In this document: positions 10,008 to 25,925 of the stretch, piece after piece
How positions within the stretch are numbered: position 1 is the stretch's first letter
Layout of the letters: every line of letters starts with the position of its first letter
Assembly: GCA_030141605.1 (NCBI GenBank)
Contig: JAQGDQ010001085.1
Coordinates: forward strand, 1 to 27,500
Direction of reading: 5' to 3'
Origin: Tubiluchus corallicola
Taxonomy: Eukaryota; Priapulida; Priapulimorpha; Priapulimorphida; Tubiluchidae
Length of the DNA: 27,500 nt
Made by a program: the position numbers and the translations under genes
The notes under the pieces: generated by a model
Told to the model about the DNA's origin: nothing
Databases searched by the model: none
Seen by the model: only the letters and a program-made list of their open reading frames with translations

Positions 10008-13000
10008 ATGATCAACTTTCGGTAAGTAATTTCGCAATTTGGAAGCAATTCATTTGGCACGAAAGAGGCCTGTACCTTGTGTATAGGTTCTCAGTACATG
10101 AACGTTTGCAATTTGAGAATTTCGTTGTTTGGGACTTACTGGTACTCGTTAGACTATAACTCTATAGGCGTTAGTTTATAAACAGCTATATTGCATCTAA
10201 AAGTTTGAAATTCTTTAGGTTTGCCTACCTAGTCGAGATTAATTTTAACAGATGCTTTCGTAGACCCTTTTTTGTTGGCAGCATTTAGTAAATCTATCTG
10301 GAGTCCAGGAAACCAAAAACGGGCAAAAACCATGTAACTTTTTCTTATAATAATTTTGCATTTTCATGTTTTTCTACAATATAGGTCCATTATAGGATTT
10401 TATATATTTACTGTCAAGAATATAGACCATTTAAAACAGTATGCTATTATGAAATTTATGAAGTTTATTAATTTTTTCATCCATTTGTAAATTATGCCGC
10501 ATGTTGTTTTAGTTATGCATATAATAATAATAATATTCATGTTATTTTTGGTAGGAGAGCCACAAAAGACGATTATGAAGGCGTCTATAGCATTAATAAG
10601 AACATTTATGATGGGGCAGATCCTTTGTCCTCGCGTGAAACATTCGAATTCCTGTTGAGTCGACCGTACAATGTTGGATGTGTGGCAGAAGTAGATGGAA
10701 AACCTGTAAGTTCAATGCTAGTAGATGATAGAAAGCTTATGTGCTTTCAGCCTACAAGCTGTACATGTATATAAAAGTTCTAGGAATCTCGGATCTACAT
10801 TTTGGAGACTCGGAAATGTGAACTATTGTGGGAGAAGTATGCATCATTAACTTTCACATATGAACAGGAGCAATGCTTCATATTATGAAAAACACATTGT
10901 TGCTTTGAATAACACCTTCTTTTCTCCAGAATGAACCTGGACTTTTGCATTATGACATCACGTAAAAATAATTCTTCTCACCATATAGCTTAGTTCTACC
11001 TTCCAATAGTGAAAATCGGCCTATTTCTATTACACTGTTTCTTTTGACACATGTAATTAGTGAGAATTGTAATTGTTAATTGTTGTAATTTTGTACAGGT
11101 GCAGTATGGATGTCAAGACTTACCGTATATACTCGCATATAAGCCGAATTTAGAACTATAAAATACAATACTGAAATCAGGGGGTCGGCTTATATGCGCA
11201 TGAAACAAAATGAACACAAGGACAGACACTAATGCCAATTTTCCAGCCACACATTTTCATCGCTATCTGACTCTTTATTTGGTTGTGTGTCACCCAATGT
11301 ATAATTTCTTCTAGTATGTAACATAAAAGTAAGCATTTTACATCTTTATAGTAAAAGATTTCTATGAACCAAAAATACCCAATTAACAAAATGTGACAAA
11401 AAGGGATCAATTTTGTTGATTGGGTATGGAGTAAAATTAGACAAGTTGATGGTCGGCTTATATACTGGTTTTTGCAAAAACTGGCCATTTTAAAGCACTT
11501 TTAGGGGGTCGGCTTATATGCGATGTAGGCTTATATGCGAGTATATACGGTAGTCCTTCAATAAAACATGGCAAAGGCCATGGTGACTCCGTATAATCTC
11601 ATATTTTCAACACCTATGATGAAAATATGCTTATTTATTTATCATTTATTAAGCACAAAAATAAATGTATACATCTTATAAATGAGCAAAAGAAAACAGT
11701 AAAATTATATGTTCATGACCAATGAAAATGTTGTGCTTATCACTGTGTGCCATGGACGACAGCAAGGAGAAAATCATCAAATAGATCACAGCCTTTCATC
11801 CATTGTAGTATAATACTAAAACATTATCATTGGAGGCAGTGGGTTTTCTATAGTTGCTATTCAACATGCAAACTCTTTTATGTCGGCTAATGTTCGATCC
11901 AGGCAGGTTTGAAATTGGTCGCAACACGCATGCGCACCTTTAAAAGCCTCATCATGTCTTTCTCTCTCTGGAAAACTGCTACGGTGCTACAAGAGTTACC
12001 TTCCCCCCTCTCTTTTTCTCTCTCAGGCACTGCTACACTGCTTTGTAGCACTGTAGCAGTGTCACACTCATTGTAGCGATAAAGCGAGGACAGAGAAGGA
12101 GAGAGGGGAGAGAAAGAGAGAGAATAATAGTACATACATAGCATGGGTTTTAAAGAAAGAAAGGCCCTAATTTCAAACCTGCCTGGATGAAAGAGTTTTG
12201 CATGTTGAATAGCAACTATAGAAACAGCTGTTTTCTGCAATCATTTACCATCTTGCCAGTATAACATGTAGATGTTATATGTAACAGGAATCCTAATTAT
12301 TGTAAATTTATTTTTTTAGATCTCTTTTGGTATGATTTCGACTATTGATGATGGCAAAGCTATTTTTTGGCGGTTTGGGCGAGTAAAACCGGAGTATCAG
12401 AATCGAGGTCTCAGTCAGGCAACCGGCTACCATATTCTCAAAACAGTTCAACCTTGGGAACATGGTATATCAGAGCAATACTTTATGAATGGGTCTCCTC
12501 AAGGACCTGTTCCAGTTCCAAGAAGGGGTACCACGTGTATAGCAAAAAAGGTAAACTTTAGAAAAAGTAGTGAGTACAATTCTTCTCTAAAAGTAGTTCT
12601 AATAATTATTATTTTGTCATTCCCTATAAAACGTAAATATGACAAATCTAAATCCATAATCTTTTGCTTATTTCGTGACAAAACATAAATGCGAATTATT
12701 CCTACTAGTTAAAAAATCAGCAGAAATCTAATAGTAACCAAAAGCGAGAGAGCCAATGTCGGCATTTAAGTAGCCGTATTCAATTTCAGAACAAAAACTA
12801 TCAATTTTACATCATTTTGATTCACAACAGTATGCACCTTGATAAAATAACAAAATGCAGTAAACTCAATGGCGGACTGGCCCAACAGGATACCAGAAAA
12901 TTTCCCAGTGAACACCAAAGTGATGGAGCATCACTTTAGAAATAACGGAAAAAAGTAACAACTGAAAAAAGCAGAAAATATTGCGCAGGTTCTGAAAAGA

Positions 13001-14723
13001 TTTAAATAAGGTTTCTTTGATGCTATAATTTCTTTCAGTAGGTAATAGATATCCTCAATTCCTTGTTTGAAGTTTTTTCATTTTTAAGGACATTTTTTAA
13101 TTTTGTTTTGGTTTATGAGATACTAAACATTATCAGAAATATTCCTTCAGTAATTCAAAATTTGAGGCTTCGGGTAAAAAGTGCAAAATATTTTTTACTA
13201 CATAATGAAAAATAGCTGTATATACGCATTGCCCACTACATGACAACAGCAATATAAGATCTGCAATGAAATTACGCATTGCAAAAACAAGGAATGGTCT
13301 AATTTTTTAAATTTTTTTGTTGTCATTAATGTAGTATGTGCATAGTAGGCATTTAGGGCATTTATCCCATGGCTCATATATACCAGTACAGCGTAGAAAA
13401 CTCCAGCTAAAACAGAATGCAGTGTCAGGTCAGACTAGCTCATTTACAGCTGTCTAACTGGCCAACTTACAGATACTTTTATCTGCTTCCTTTGACTACG
13501 TTTCGGAATTAAGTGGGTCCTCTTGACTAGGCCATTTTACGAGTTTTCCCGGTAAAAATTTTAGACCCAGTCCGCCTCTGAGTAAACTGTATATAAACAA
13601 GAAATAATACAGGGCATCTCAGAAGTCACTATACTGTATATTTTCTACATTTTTAACAAACAAAGCAAAATGTTTAAAAATTGGTATAGATGAACAGCTC
13701 CAGAGATCAATCCAATGGCAAGTCAGACATCTTACATTGAGAAAATCTCTTATGGCCCATGAGTAATGAGAATGGGGTGCACTTTGTTGAAAAATTAGAT
13801 TGTTAATAGTGAGAGAATCGTATGGTCCCATGTGGTGTTCTGAATTTCCGCTGAACTTCACTTGCTGATTGAAGAACCTCATGTCAGGCTAATTTTGCAC
13901 CACGTTTCTAACACATTACTGTTGTTGTCATAGCAACGAGGTTTCAGACAAAAAATCAACAAAAAGAATTGCCAAAAGCCCCTTTTGATCCTTGTAAGAG
14001 CTTGCTGAGATTGGAGAAAATTTCAAGTACTGTAATTCTAAATCAAAGGGTGTAGTGAATTTGTGACACGTTGAATAAGTGACATATGCTCTTTTGCTAA
14101 TAGTTTTATCTGTTTTGTAGGTAATGCTTCATTGTGAATTACTAGAATCTAGCAAGATACTTAAGCACAGCCACTGTGCAACCTTTTCAACTCGCATTCA
14201 AGAAATTCTTGATGAAAAACAAAAGAGAGAAATTCTAACGTCGGCTCACTTAGCTAAAGAACTTTACGGCGATGACCGAGTCGTGATCGACCTGATATCG
14301 TACAAGATTATACCAGAGAATTTCGACATGATAATTGAAAACGAAAATCCTCATTTTATGGCAGAGATAGAAAATGGTCATTATGTTTCGATCAGCTACA
14401 ACGTTGAAAACAAGTTAGCAGATCCTAGTAAGCTTAGTGTGAGGTTGGGTGTGTTCACTAAAAACTGTCAGAAGGCTGCTGACCACTGCGTAAGGCAAAT
14501 GAAGTATTTGGCAGAGAAACATCCTCACAAATCTCTTGTTGCCACTGTTCTGATGGACGAAAAGTTTTCACAAGGGACACCAGAAAGAAAGTATATTAAC
14601 GAGAGAATAAGAAATGATCTGGGAATGACATTTTACAAAGAGTTTCCGGATTTTCATTTAGTAACTCTGAAGGTGAACGAAAGCGTTGCGCAAAGTGTTT
14701 TGCGAATGAAGTCATACTTGTAG
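10008..14723 (+). CDS. GNAT N-acetyltransferase, NAT16/histidine N-acetyltransferase-like (copy A)
   Basis: Predicted to transfer acetyl from acetyl-CoA to a small amine, possibly an amino acid. The best family match I recognise is histidine N-acetyltransferase/NAT16; substrate is inference. Exons: 10008-10021, 10555-10705, 12320-12550, 14121-14723; GT-AG borders and phases (2,0,0) agree, giving 332 residues. Seen: N-terminal RATKDDYEGVYSINKNIYDG (6-25), GCVAEVDGKP (46-55), IDDG (64-67), then the GNAT beta4-alpha3 signature RVKPEYQNRGLS (76-87), in which QxxGxS replaces the usual [QR]xxGx[GA]. The C-terminal half (133-332) shares EKQKREIL, ENENP, MAE.ENGHY and FPDFHLVT with copy B. ATG at 10008 is chosen because ATGATCAACTTTCG followed by GTAAGT restores phase and matches the first exons of copies B and C. 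First of three tandem copies. No AATAAA close after the stop. Confidence 0.8.
10022..10554 (+). other. Copy A intron 1, no feature seen
   Basis: Intron of 533 bp after the 14-nt first coding exon, with donor GTAAGT and acceptor TTGGTAG. It is AT-rich and nothing else is recognisable. Confidence 0.65.
11121..11552. mobile_element. TIR element, 'CCGTATATACTCGCATATAAGCC' type ends
   Basis: The left end reads TACCGTATATACTCGCATAT and the right end is its inverted copy (ATATGCGAGTATATACGGTA). TIRs are about 25 bp. Subterminal copies of GGTCGGCTTATAT occur at about 11183, 11452 and 11506. The element carries no credible transposase; the minus-strand open frame at 11177-11488 is internal and unrecognised. 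The flanks would fit a TA target duplication, but TA is also part of the palindromic ends. It lies in copy A intron 2. Confidence 0.7.
11845..12224. mobile_element. Foldback MITE with ends TTTCTATAGTTGCTATTCAA
   Basis: About 60 bp at the left end (TTTCTATAGTTGCTATTCAACATGCAAACTC... CCAGGCAGGTTTGAAATT, interrupted by about 16 bp) is repeated inverted at the right end, 12160-12224. Inner arms continue as polypyrimidine CCCCTCTCTTTTTCTCTCTC (about 12004-12026) against GAGAGAGGGGAGAGAAAGAG (about 12098-12120), closing on CTGCTACACTG/CACTGTAGCAG. The long minus-strand open frame across it is a by-product of this low-complexity structure. It lies in copy A intron 2, next to the element at 11121. 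Confidence 0.7.
12867..13580. mobile_element. Non-autonomous hAT element with perfect 8-bp target duplication
   Basis: The left TIR is CAATGGCGGACTGGCCC and the right TIR is the complement of CAGAGGCGGACTGGGTC, matching the widespread 'CAGnGGCGGACTGG' hAT terminus as I know it. The flanking 8 bp are identical, AGTAAACT at 12859-12866 and 13581-13588. The 714-bp interior carries no long open frame, so it depends on a transposase elsewhere. It lies in copy A intron 3. Confidence 0.85.
13608..13895 (-). pseudogene. Degenerate mariner/Tc1-type (DDE) transposase fragment with 3' TIR
   Basis: Read on the minus strand, 13882-13619 encodes IFQQSAPHSHYSWAIRDFLN followed by a W-I pair. This resembles the 'FQQDGAPPHY..AVRDFL...RWIG' block around the second catalytic Asp of IS630-Tc1-mariner transposases; here the Asp of QQDGAP is replaced and a residue lost. 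Just after it (plus strand 13609-13630), ACAGGGCATCTCAGAAGTCA matches the typical TIR of that group. The N-terminal part and the other TIR are missing. This is a dead, 5'-truncated copy in copy A intron 3, about 30 bp from the hAT element. Confidence 0.6.
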
Positions 14724-16772
14724 CAAAACCTCTTAATAGTAATGATGATGATAAATATTAATCACACATCTATTACAGTAAGCATCTATTTGCAGGCATT
14801 CGTTTATTTACAAATTTTACATAATTAATTTATGCACCATGCACAGTTAGTTACAGTTTCTTCTTAAACTTCCTATAGTTAAGTAAGTATGTAAGCAATT
14901 TATTGTCATTATAGCATAATACATACAATGAAATTTATATGGTTTTACATACATTTGTATGGTTCCAATGATCTATGGAAATTACAACGAGATTAACACA
15001 AATAATTCAATTGGTTGTACAGTGAGCATATAAATAGTTTAGGAGTATAGTTGAAGTGGAGTGAAATTGTAACTATATGCTAATTTTAGCAACTTAGCCA
15101 CACTCATAAGTTAGCTAATGTTTTTATGTTGAATTTAATTACAGTAATTTAATTACTATATTACGTGATTTTGACAAGATTTGCAATCAAACACTGTGAT
15201 AAAATGTAGTAAAGTGTATGTAAAGTATCCATAATATTATGTAATGGTCAAATAATAGTAAATCATGTTATTCTGTTACTGTATTAATAATTATTATAAT
15301 TGAGATTCTTTACATCTTTTGCTGTTGTAGTGCGTGCATTGACATTAAGTTAACATTGCCACCTTGTATAATAGTTACTCATAGAATAAAACGGAAGCAA
15401 AACTTACTTAAACACCTACTAATTTACTACAAAAATTTTCATCAAACATTCATATATTTTCATCAAATAAAGCCATTTAACGTATCAAACAGGCAACGCA
15501 AAAACATTGTTAGCATTGTTAGTTTATTATGTGATTAGTAAGAATTAATATCGTTGAATTTTCTGCACTCAGAAAAAACTTTTGGAGGGTGTTATTACAC
15601 CCTCAAGGAATGTTTATAAAACGTACCTTGCATAACACATTTTGGAAAATGCATCTAGTAGCCGCTGAATTGCTAATTTGAAACTAAAAGCATTTTAAAG
15701 GAATTTTCTGGTTCTTTGGCATTATTCTACACTGCTAGAAGTAGGCCTATATTAATCATTAAATTTTAATCCACAGCAGTTTTTATAGAAATTTACCCCA
15801 TTCAATGTCTCCAAGTGTATGCTTTGCAGAAACTAAAATCGTTGGCTTGTAAGTAGATTTAGGACTATGTCTGTCATTTAACCTATTCACCGATTGCAAT
15901 TTCTTATTGTTACAATAAATGTAATTGGATCGGTAAGTCAGTACCTAATTTTGAACCTCACAAGAATCACGAGATTGTTATCAAGCGCCTCCAGCAGATG
16001 GTGCCACATTGCAGTGTGAGTCTTAATGACGGCGTGTGTCCGACTTTTAATCAAAAAGCGGGGTCACTCTCAGTTTAACTATAGCCAATTCTTTGCCGCT
16101 GTTAAAATGATATTGATTTAACTATTTATATTCATGTTATTTATATATGATTTATGATAGTTATATATGATTTAACTGTATAAACCAAACTATATAAATA
16201 ATTCACTAGGACAGAGAAATTGGGCTTTTACATAAAATTAAAACTTACTAAACAAAATTACTTTTTTCATGTAAAAGCCTAATTTCTCTGTCCTAGTGAA
16301 TTATTTTATAGCATCTAGAAACAATGGAAATTGATCCAGTTTATGTAACCATTGTTATGTTATTCAACGTGATTTGAACAAATTCGCGATTTTTGTTTTG
16401 GAAATAATAATAATATTTGGGAATTTCACAAAGTTTCTTTGGATATGGATAGTACAATCACGGGATAACGACATCGCAAAAACTTTCACAATGAATGACA
16501 TTAAATTATATTATATACGCTAGTGAAAAGAAGCATTGAATTTATTTTGTGAAGGAATGGATATCTCAGTAGGAGCCATATTAGGCTACGCATCGTCAAT
16601 GAACCAAACAATAACACGTAGACCGCCAGCAATGTTATTATAGGACTATTTTAGACATTTGTGAGAACACCTATTTATATTAGTGATTAGACATGACGAA
16701 TCATCATCTTGTTGAAAATTCTATTCATTAAAAAGCTGATTCTGGAAACATTCCTTATGGATTCGCCACTGG
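14724..16772. other. Intergenic region between copies A and B, left of the duplicated block
   Basis: About 2 kb of AT-rich DNA after the copy A stop. An AATAAA lies near 15463, in a position possible for a long 3' UTR. An 8-bp hairpin GAGGGTGT/ACACCCTC is at about 15584-15603, and a long hairpin element is at 16193-16310. I see no gene; the open frame at 15356-15538 looks like chance. Confidence 0.55.
16193..16310. repeat. Near-perfect long hairpin (about 41-bp arms, 35-bp loop)
   Basis: The left arm 16193-16233 (TATAAATAATTCACTAGGAC... GGGCTTTTACAT) is the reverse complement of the right arm 16269-16310 except for one mismatch and one single-base indel. Such near-identity of arms implies a recent foldback MITE or a duplication-inversion event. 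No target duplication could be assigned. Confidence 0.8.
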
Positions 16773-16851
16773 AACATCAGAAGCATGCAAAACGCTTGTT
16801 TAACAGCCGTAGTATTCCATTAACTAACCGTATTGCAGCATCATAATGAAT

Positions 16852-17193
16852 GTTGAGGCTTTTCACAGTGTCGTTTAGTTGTGCGCTTGCGCAGTTGCTG
16901 TAGGCCAAAGATCAAGTGTACGGCAGCAGCACATTTTAACTACAATGGTCACGTGACATATGGGTAAAGCATTGTTTAGTCACTTCAGTTGTTTTTCGAG
17001 GTCTTTACTTAATTATGCATTATTCCGTGTGTAGAGTGATGTTACTGGCAGGATTTTGCTTGGGAACAAAAAGTATTACAATAGCATGGGCTGCGAGACG
17101 TTGTCAAGTGTACATAAATGCGTTGTCTGGTACACTTAACAATTGACGTTTTCAAGGCCATCTTAAATTACTGAAACTATGAAAAGGCTTATT
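16852..17193 (+). mobile_element. MITE, 'AATAAGCCTTTT' family, copy 2
   Basis: It runs from TTGAGGCTTTTCACAG to CTATGAAAAGGCTTATT. This is the orthologue, within the duplicated block, of the element at 24708-25105, and it is in opposite orientation to the P450-intron copy at 1554-1943. It lacks a central segment (CTAGCTGTTAA region) that both other copies keep, so the deletion is specific to this copy. Confidence 0.7.
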
Positions 17194-17298
17194 CGAACAA
17201 GTTCTTGAAAAGTGTAAAAGTTATCAGTAGTGAGTGTGAAACATTGTATTTTTGTAGTGGAACTTCGCGCGTTATCCTGTGCCTAAGATACCCACAGA

Positions 17299-17840
17299 CA
17301 GGACCGCCAAGAGGCTCTAGGGCTCCCCTCCTCCAGTTCTCCAAAATGATACTCAAACTAAGTCCACCACAATGTGTCATAAGCAAGGAATCAGTACAAC
17401 AAAAATGAATTGATAAATTGTGATTTAGAAACTAGCTTAAATCCAGTAGATGAATCTTGCAAAGGATAAGCTAGACTTGAAAACAGAAAAAAACTAACTG
17501 AGTTTGAATTTCGAGTTTTTCACAATTGCAGTATCAGTTTTTAGGTAGAGAAGGGAAAGGTTATAAAATTAAATTTTCAGCATTTTTTAACATTTTAAAG
17601 ACGATTTGATGATAGAATACAAAAAAGTCCAGTGTATGCTTTTATAAAAAGCAAAAAATTAACAATTGATTATGAATTACTACAAACTAGTTTTAACTAT
17701 GCCGACTTATGGACCGTTTTGTTTGCAACCATACATTTTAGTTTGTTTGCCTTGCTCCTGGTACACTCCCGTTTTTTGCCTTTTGTTGGCTTGTGGGCCC
17801 AGCTCATTGCCCCAGCTGACTCCCCCTCTCAGTGGGCCTG
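17299..17840. mobile_element. Non-autonomous hAT-like element with 8-bp target duplication and visible empty site
   Basis: The 542-bp insert begins CAGGACCGCCAAGAGG and ends with the complement of CAGGCCCACTGAGAGG (12/16 identical). The flanks are CCCACAGA (17291-17298) and CCTAGAGA (17841-17848). The uninterrupted sister copy reads CCCAGAGA at 25217-25224, one mismatch from each flank. That is direct evidence for insertion with an 8-bp target duplication after the B/C duplication, or for loss from C. The open frames at 17189-17408 and 17632-17859 cross the element and are not genes. Confidence 0.8.
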
Positions 17841-18435
17841 CCTAGAGATTGAAATCTGAATCCAAGTAATAAAGTCACAGGCAAAAAAATCTCAGAAAAA
17901 TTTTCACAGGAAAAAAAGAAATAACACTAAGCCTTAATGACAAAAACGCATAAATAAATTGTGACTGACTTGAACAGTTACTTTCTTTCCTAGCCAGGAA
18001 ATGGGACTTTTTCCTAAATAAAATTATGGCTTTTTTATTAGATTTTTCTGTAACTTTGTTACCTGAATACTTGATGGAGTTAGGAGACAATTCTGAAAGG
18101 GTTTTGCCCTCTCTATAAGCTCTTATGGTTTATTAATGCACTTACACCTCACTAATGCTCGCTCACGTAGTGTTTGGCTTAGTCTTGTTTAAACATTTAG
18201 AAAACGTTTTATTGTCTTGCTTAAACATGTAGATAACGTTTTCTTGTGGCACCAATGTGTTTTTTTTATACCAAATAACCTTATTTCGGCAGACAGTGAT
18301 AAAGTTCAACAGTGTTGTTCAATTATCTAAGTTGTAACAGCGATTATAGCAATTGACCGCAATTATAGCAAAAGTTTTCAGCTAAATCTTACTAAAATAA
18401 TTTGCGTTTACAGAGAAACAAATACGTAGCAACCA

Positions 18436-23031
<4,596 letters not shown>

Positions 23032-23640
23032 CAAACAAAACTGAAGTCAGCAATTAGAATAAACTGAAAGTCGAAAGCCTTAAAATTTTAGTACCTAAAA
23101 TTATGATGATTTAGAAACAACACTAGTTTTTTAAGTCCACATACTTCAGGTGAGAAGGATAATTTCGATTATAGGCAATAATATGAATTTAAAGTTTTTA
23201 TTCATTGCAATATTCATCTTTACATTCTATGAAAAACTTCGCTGTACAGTATAAGAATAGGGGCCCGAGTCCAAGTACATCTAGGTGTACTAGTAGCCTA
23301 TATTAGTGCGCCTAGATGTGCATGGCAAAATGCCATTATAGGCCTTAATATTGTTTGTTTCACCTACAATATTTATTTTTCTCACTAACAGAAATTATAT
23401 TTGAAAATTACACGAAATCTGTAGACACAAAGATTACAGGCCAATTAGATAGAATCTACAGTTCTACATATTCAACATTATGGCTCGACCTGACCATCGC
23501 CCTGTGTCCTTGATCCTTTAGCCAAGGTTAAAGCCCCTAACCCAGGGGTCTATTTTACGATTTTCGCTGACTATAATCCTCTGCATTTCAGAGTTGACAT
23601 GAATCTTGACATGAATCTTTAATTGTGTCAACAATCACAA

Positions 23641-23643
<3 letters not shown>

Positions 23644-23672
<29 letters not shown>
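23644..23672 (+). repeat. (CAG)n trinucleotide repeat
   Basis: About nine to ten CAG units followed by AAAACAACAACAATAACA. Intergenic, with no reading frame of interest through it. Confidence 0.9.
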
Positions 23673-24707
23673 AAAACAACAACAATAACAGGACTGCAGA
23701 ACTGAATACTTATTCCCATTGGAATGCGTCCAATTAGATCTTTACGCGAAATTTTTCACTCAATAAATGCGGTCAGCAAACACAAAGAGGTGCTTGACAA
23801 TGATAAAGTCGTAAAATGCTGATGTTTATAAAAAACTAAACTCTGAACTGTGCAACCTCAGCCCTTCCATCCAGGCCCATTTAACAAAACATAGCATTTT
23901 ATATTAGCAGGATGGAATAAGGCATATAACCATGCACTTATGCAGGGAAAGCACCAAATTTGGTTAGAATGCGTATAATTCGAACATTGGACTTGGAAAA
24001 CTGACTCACACTCTAAGCGCTCAGTGAATTTCTATTTGTGACTATGACCATCCAGCAGCTGCCATCCACTGTCCAGTCAGAACGTCAAACTAGGCGCCCT
24101 AATTTGAGCTTCACAAATTCAGTACATGTTTTTAATACGATTAGCATTTTGATTGTGTAAATATGGAATATTGATTTCACAAAAATTTTAGAACAAGAGT
24201 TCGAAACAACATTTTGCATGAATTAAAAATTTATAATATTTATAAATTTTGTTGAAAGCCATGGACAAAGTAGCAATGATTACTATGTAACTAAATTTTA
24301 CCATTCATCACATGTGACTGGACTGACAGCATAATGAATGTTGCAGACTGCATTGTATGTATGAGCACGCAATGTGTACTGGCGTTGTGTGTGTTTACAT
24401 TTAACCAATAAACTGTACACGTAACGTTAGGCGGGCGTATTGTTTACAATAGCAAAAGTTAGTAATAGACAGTTTCGTTTAGTTAGCTTGCACTAACATC
24501 TTATTTCATGCTACAAAATTGCTGCTTTTTACAATTACTTTTTTTAGTAGTTTGTTTACTGTGACTGAATAAAGTAGACTATGTGACTTGGTCTGAGATA
24601 CACAATAATTTCGTTCAGACACAGGTACACATCAGAAGCACGCAAAACGCTGGTTGGACAACTGTAGTATTCCATTGACTAACTGCATTGCAGCATCACA
24701 ATGAATA

Positions 24708-25105
24708 TTGAGCCTTTTCACAGTAACACAGTTTTGTTTCATTGTCACATACCCAGTTGCTGCAGGCCAAAAGTTAAATGCACCACAGCAGCGCATCTTA
24801 ACTACAACCATCACATGACATGTGTGCAAAGCAAAGCCAGTCTGCCGCATCAGTTCAGTAACTTCAGTTGTTTTATGTGGACTTTACAAATTTATGCATT
24901 AGTCTGTGCGTAGAGTGATTTACTAGCAGGATTTAGCTTGGCAATGAGAAAAAATGAACTAGGTACAAGGTTGTAGCTAGCTGTTAAAACCGGTACTACA
25001 TGTATTACAATATTTTGTGCCGGGAGGCGTTGTCAAGTGTACACAATTGCATCATCTGATACGCCTAATCCTTGACCTTTTGCTGGAACTATGAAAAGGC
25101 TTATT
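24708..25105 (+). mobile_element. MITE, 'AATAAGCCTTTT' family, copy 3
   Basis: It runs from TTGAGCCTTTTCACAG to CTATGAAAAGGCTTATT, about 398 bp. It is the fullest copy in the window; the element at 16852-17193 is its duplicate and that at 1554-1943 an inverted relative about 23 kb away. Non-coding. Confidence 0.7.
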
Positions 25106-25925
25106 CAACCAATTCCAACAGGTCCTTGAAAAATGTCAAAATGATTAGCATTAAAGATGTGAACCATTCTGCTTTTCGCAGTGGAAGTTTGCGTGCATTA
25201 TTCTGCATCTAAAATACCCAGAGATTAAAGTCTGAATCCAAGTAATAAAGTCTCAATTTAAAAAATCTCAGAGAAACGTTAAAGGGAAAAGGAAATAACC
25301 AGAAATGTAAGATACTGAACAAAAGGTGGTTGTTTTCATAGAGTTGTCAAAAGTACAAGTCATGTATTGCCAGTTAATAACAGATTTAAAATATTTTGTG
25401 TGTTATTACTTTAATTGTTTGGGTAGTTAAATTTATTGTGACTTAATTGAATATTTTTTTTGATTGCTGACCTTTCTTTCCTAGCCAAAACTGTGACTTT
25501 TTTCCCTGCCATTATAAATTAATTGTTATCTGTTCCTGTGTTTTTTTTCACATTTTTAAAAAATACTTTAAATTGTGAGTTTTTTCTTTGACTTTCTTCC
25601 TGTGACTTTATTACCAGTCATCTGAAGGTTTGATGGAGCTAGGCGACAATTCTGAAAAAGTTTTGCCCTTATCTGTAAGTTCTTGTGATTTATTAACGTG
25701 CTTCACCCTCACCAGTGCTCGTGTGATGCTTGACTTAGTCTTGCTTAAACATACAGATATAGTTATGATCTATCTCGGCAGACAGTGATAAAGTTCAACA
25801 GTGTTATACAATTATCTAAGTCGTAACAGCGATGTAATTTGCTTGACTGGAATTATAGCAAAAGCTTTCAGCTAAATCTTATCAAAATAATTTGATAATT
25901 ATCGGAGAAACAAAGACAGGAAACA

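Larger units (their letters stand above)
23032..25925. other. Intergenic region between copies B and C
   Basis: Contains the candidate poly(A) signal of copy B (23058-23063), a short (CAG)n tract, and from about 24628 the second copy of the duplicated block. From 23100 to 24600 I see no gene, TIR pair or RNA gene. The overlapping open frames at 24632-24913 lie partly in the MITE and look like chance. Confidence 0.6.

Noticed and set aside
11887-12240. 117-codon minus-strand open frame
   Set aside because: It spans the foldback element's low-complexity arms and shows no protein-like conservation.
25-14723. P450 and acetyltransferase as a functional gene cluster
   Set aside because: They are divergent neighbours with no shared substrate or regulation visible; adjacency alone is not evidence of a pathway.
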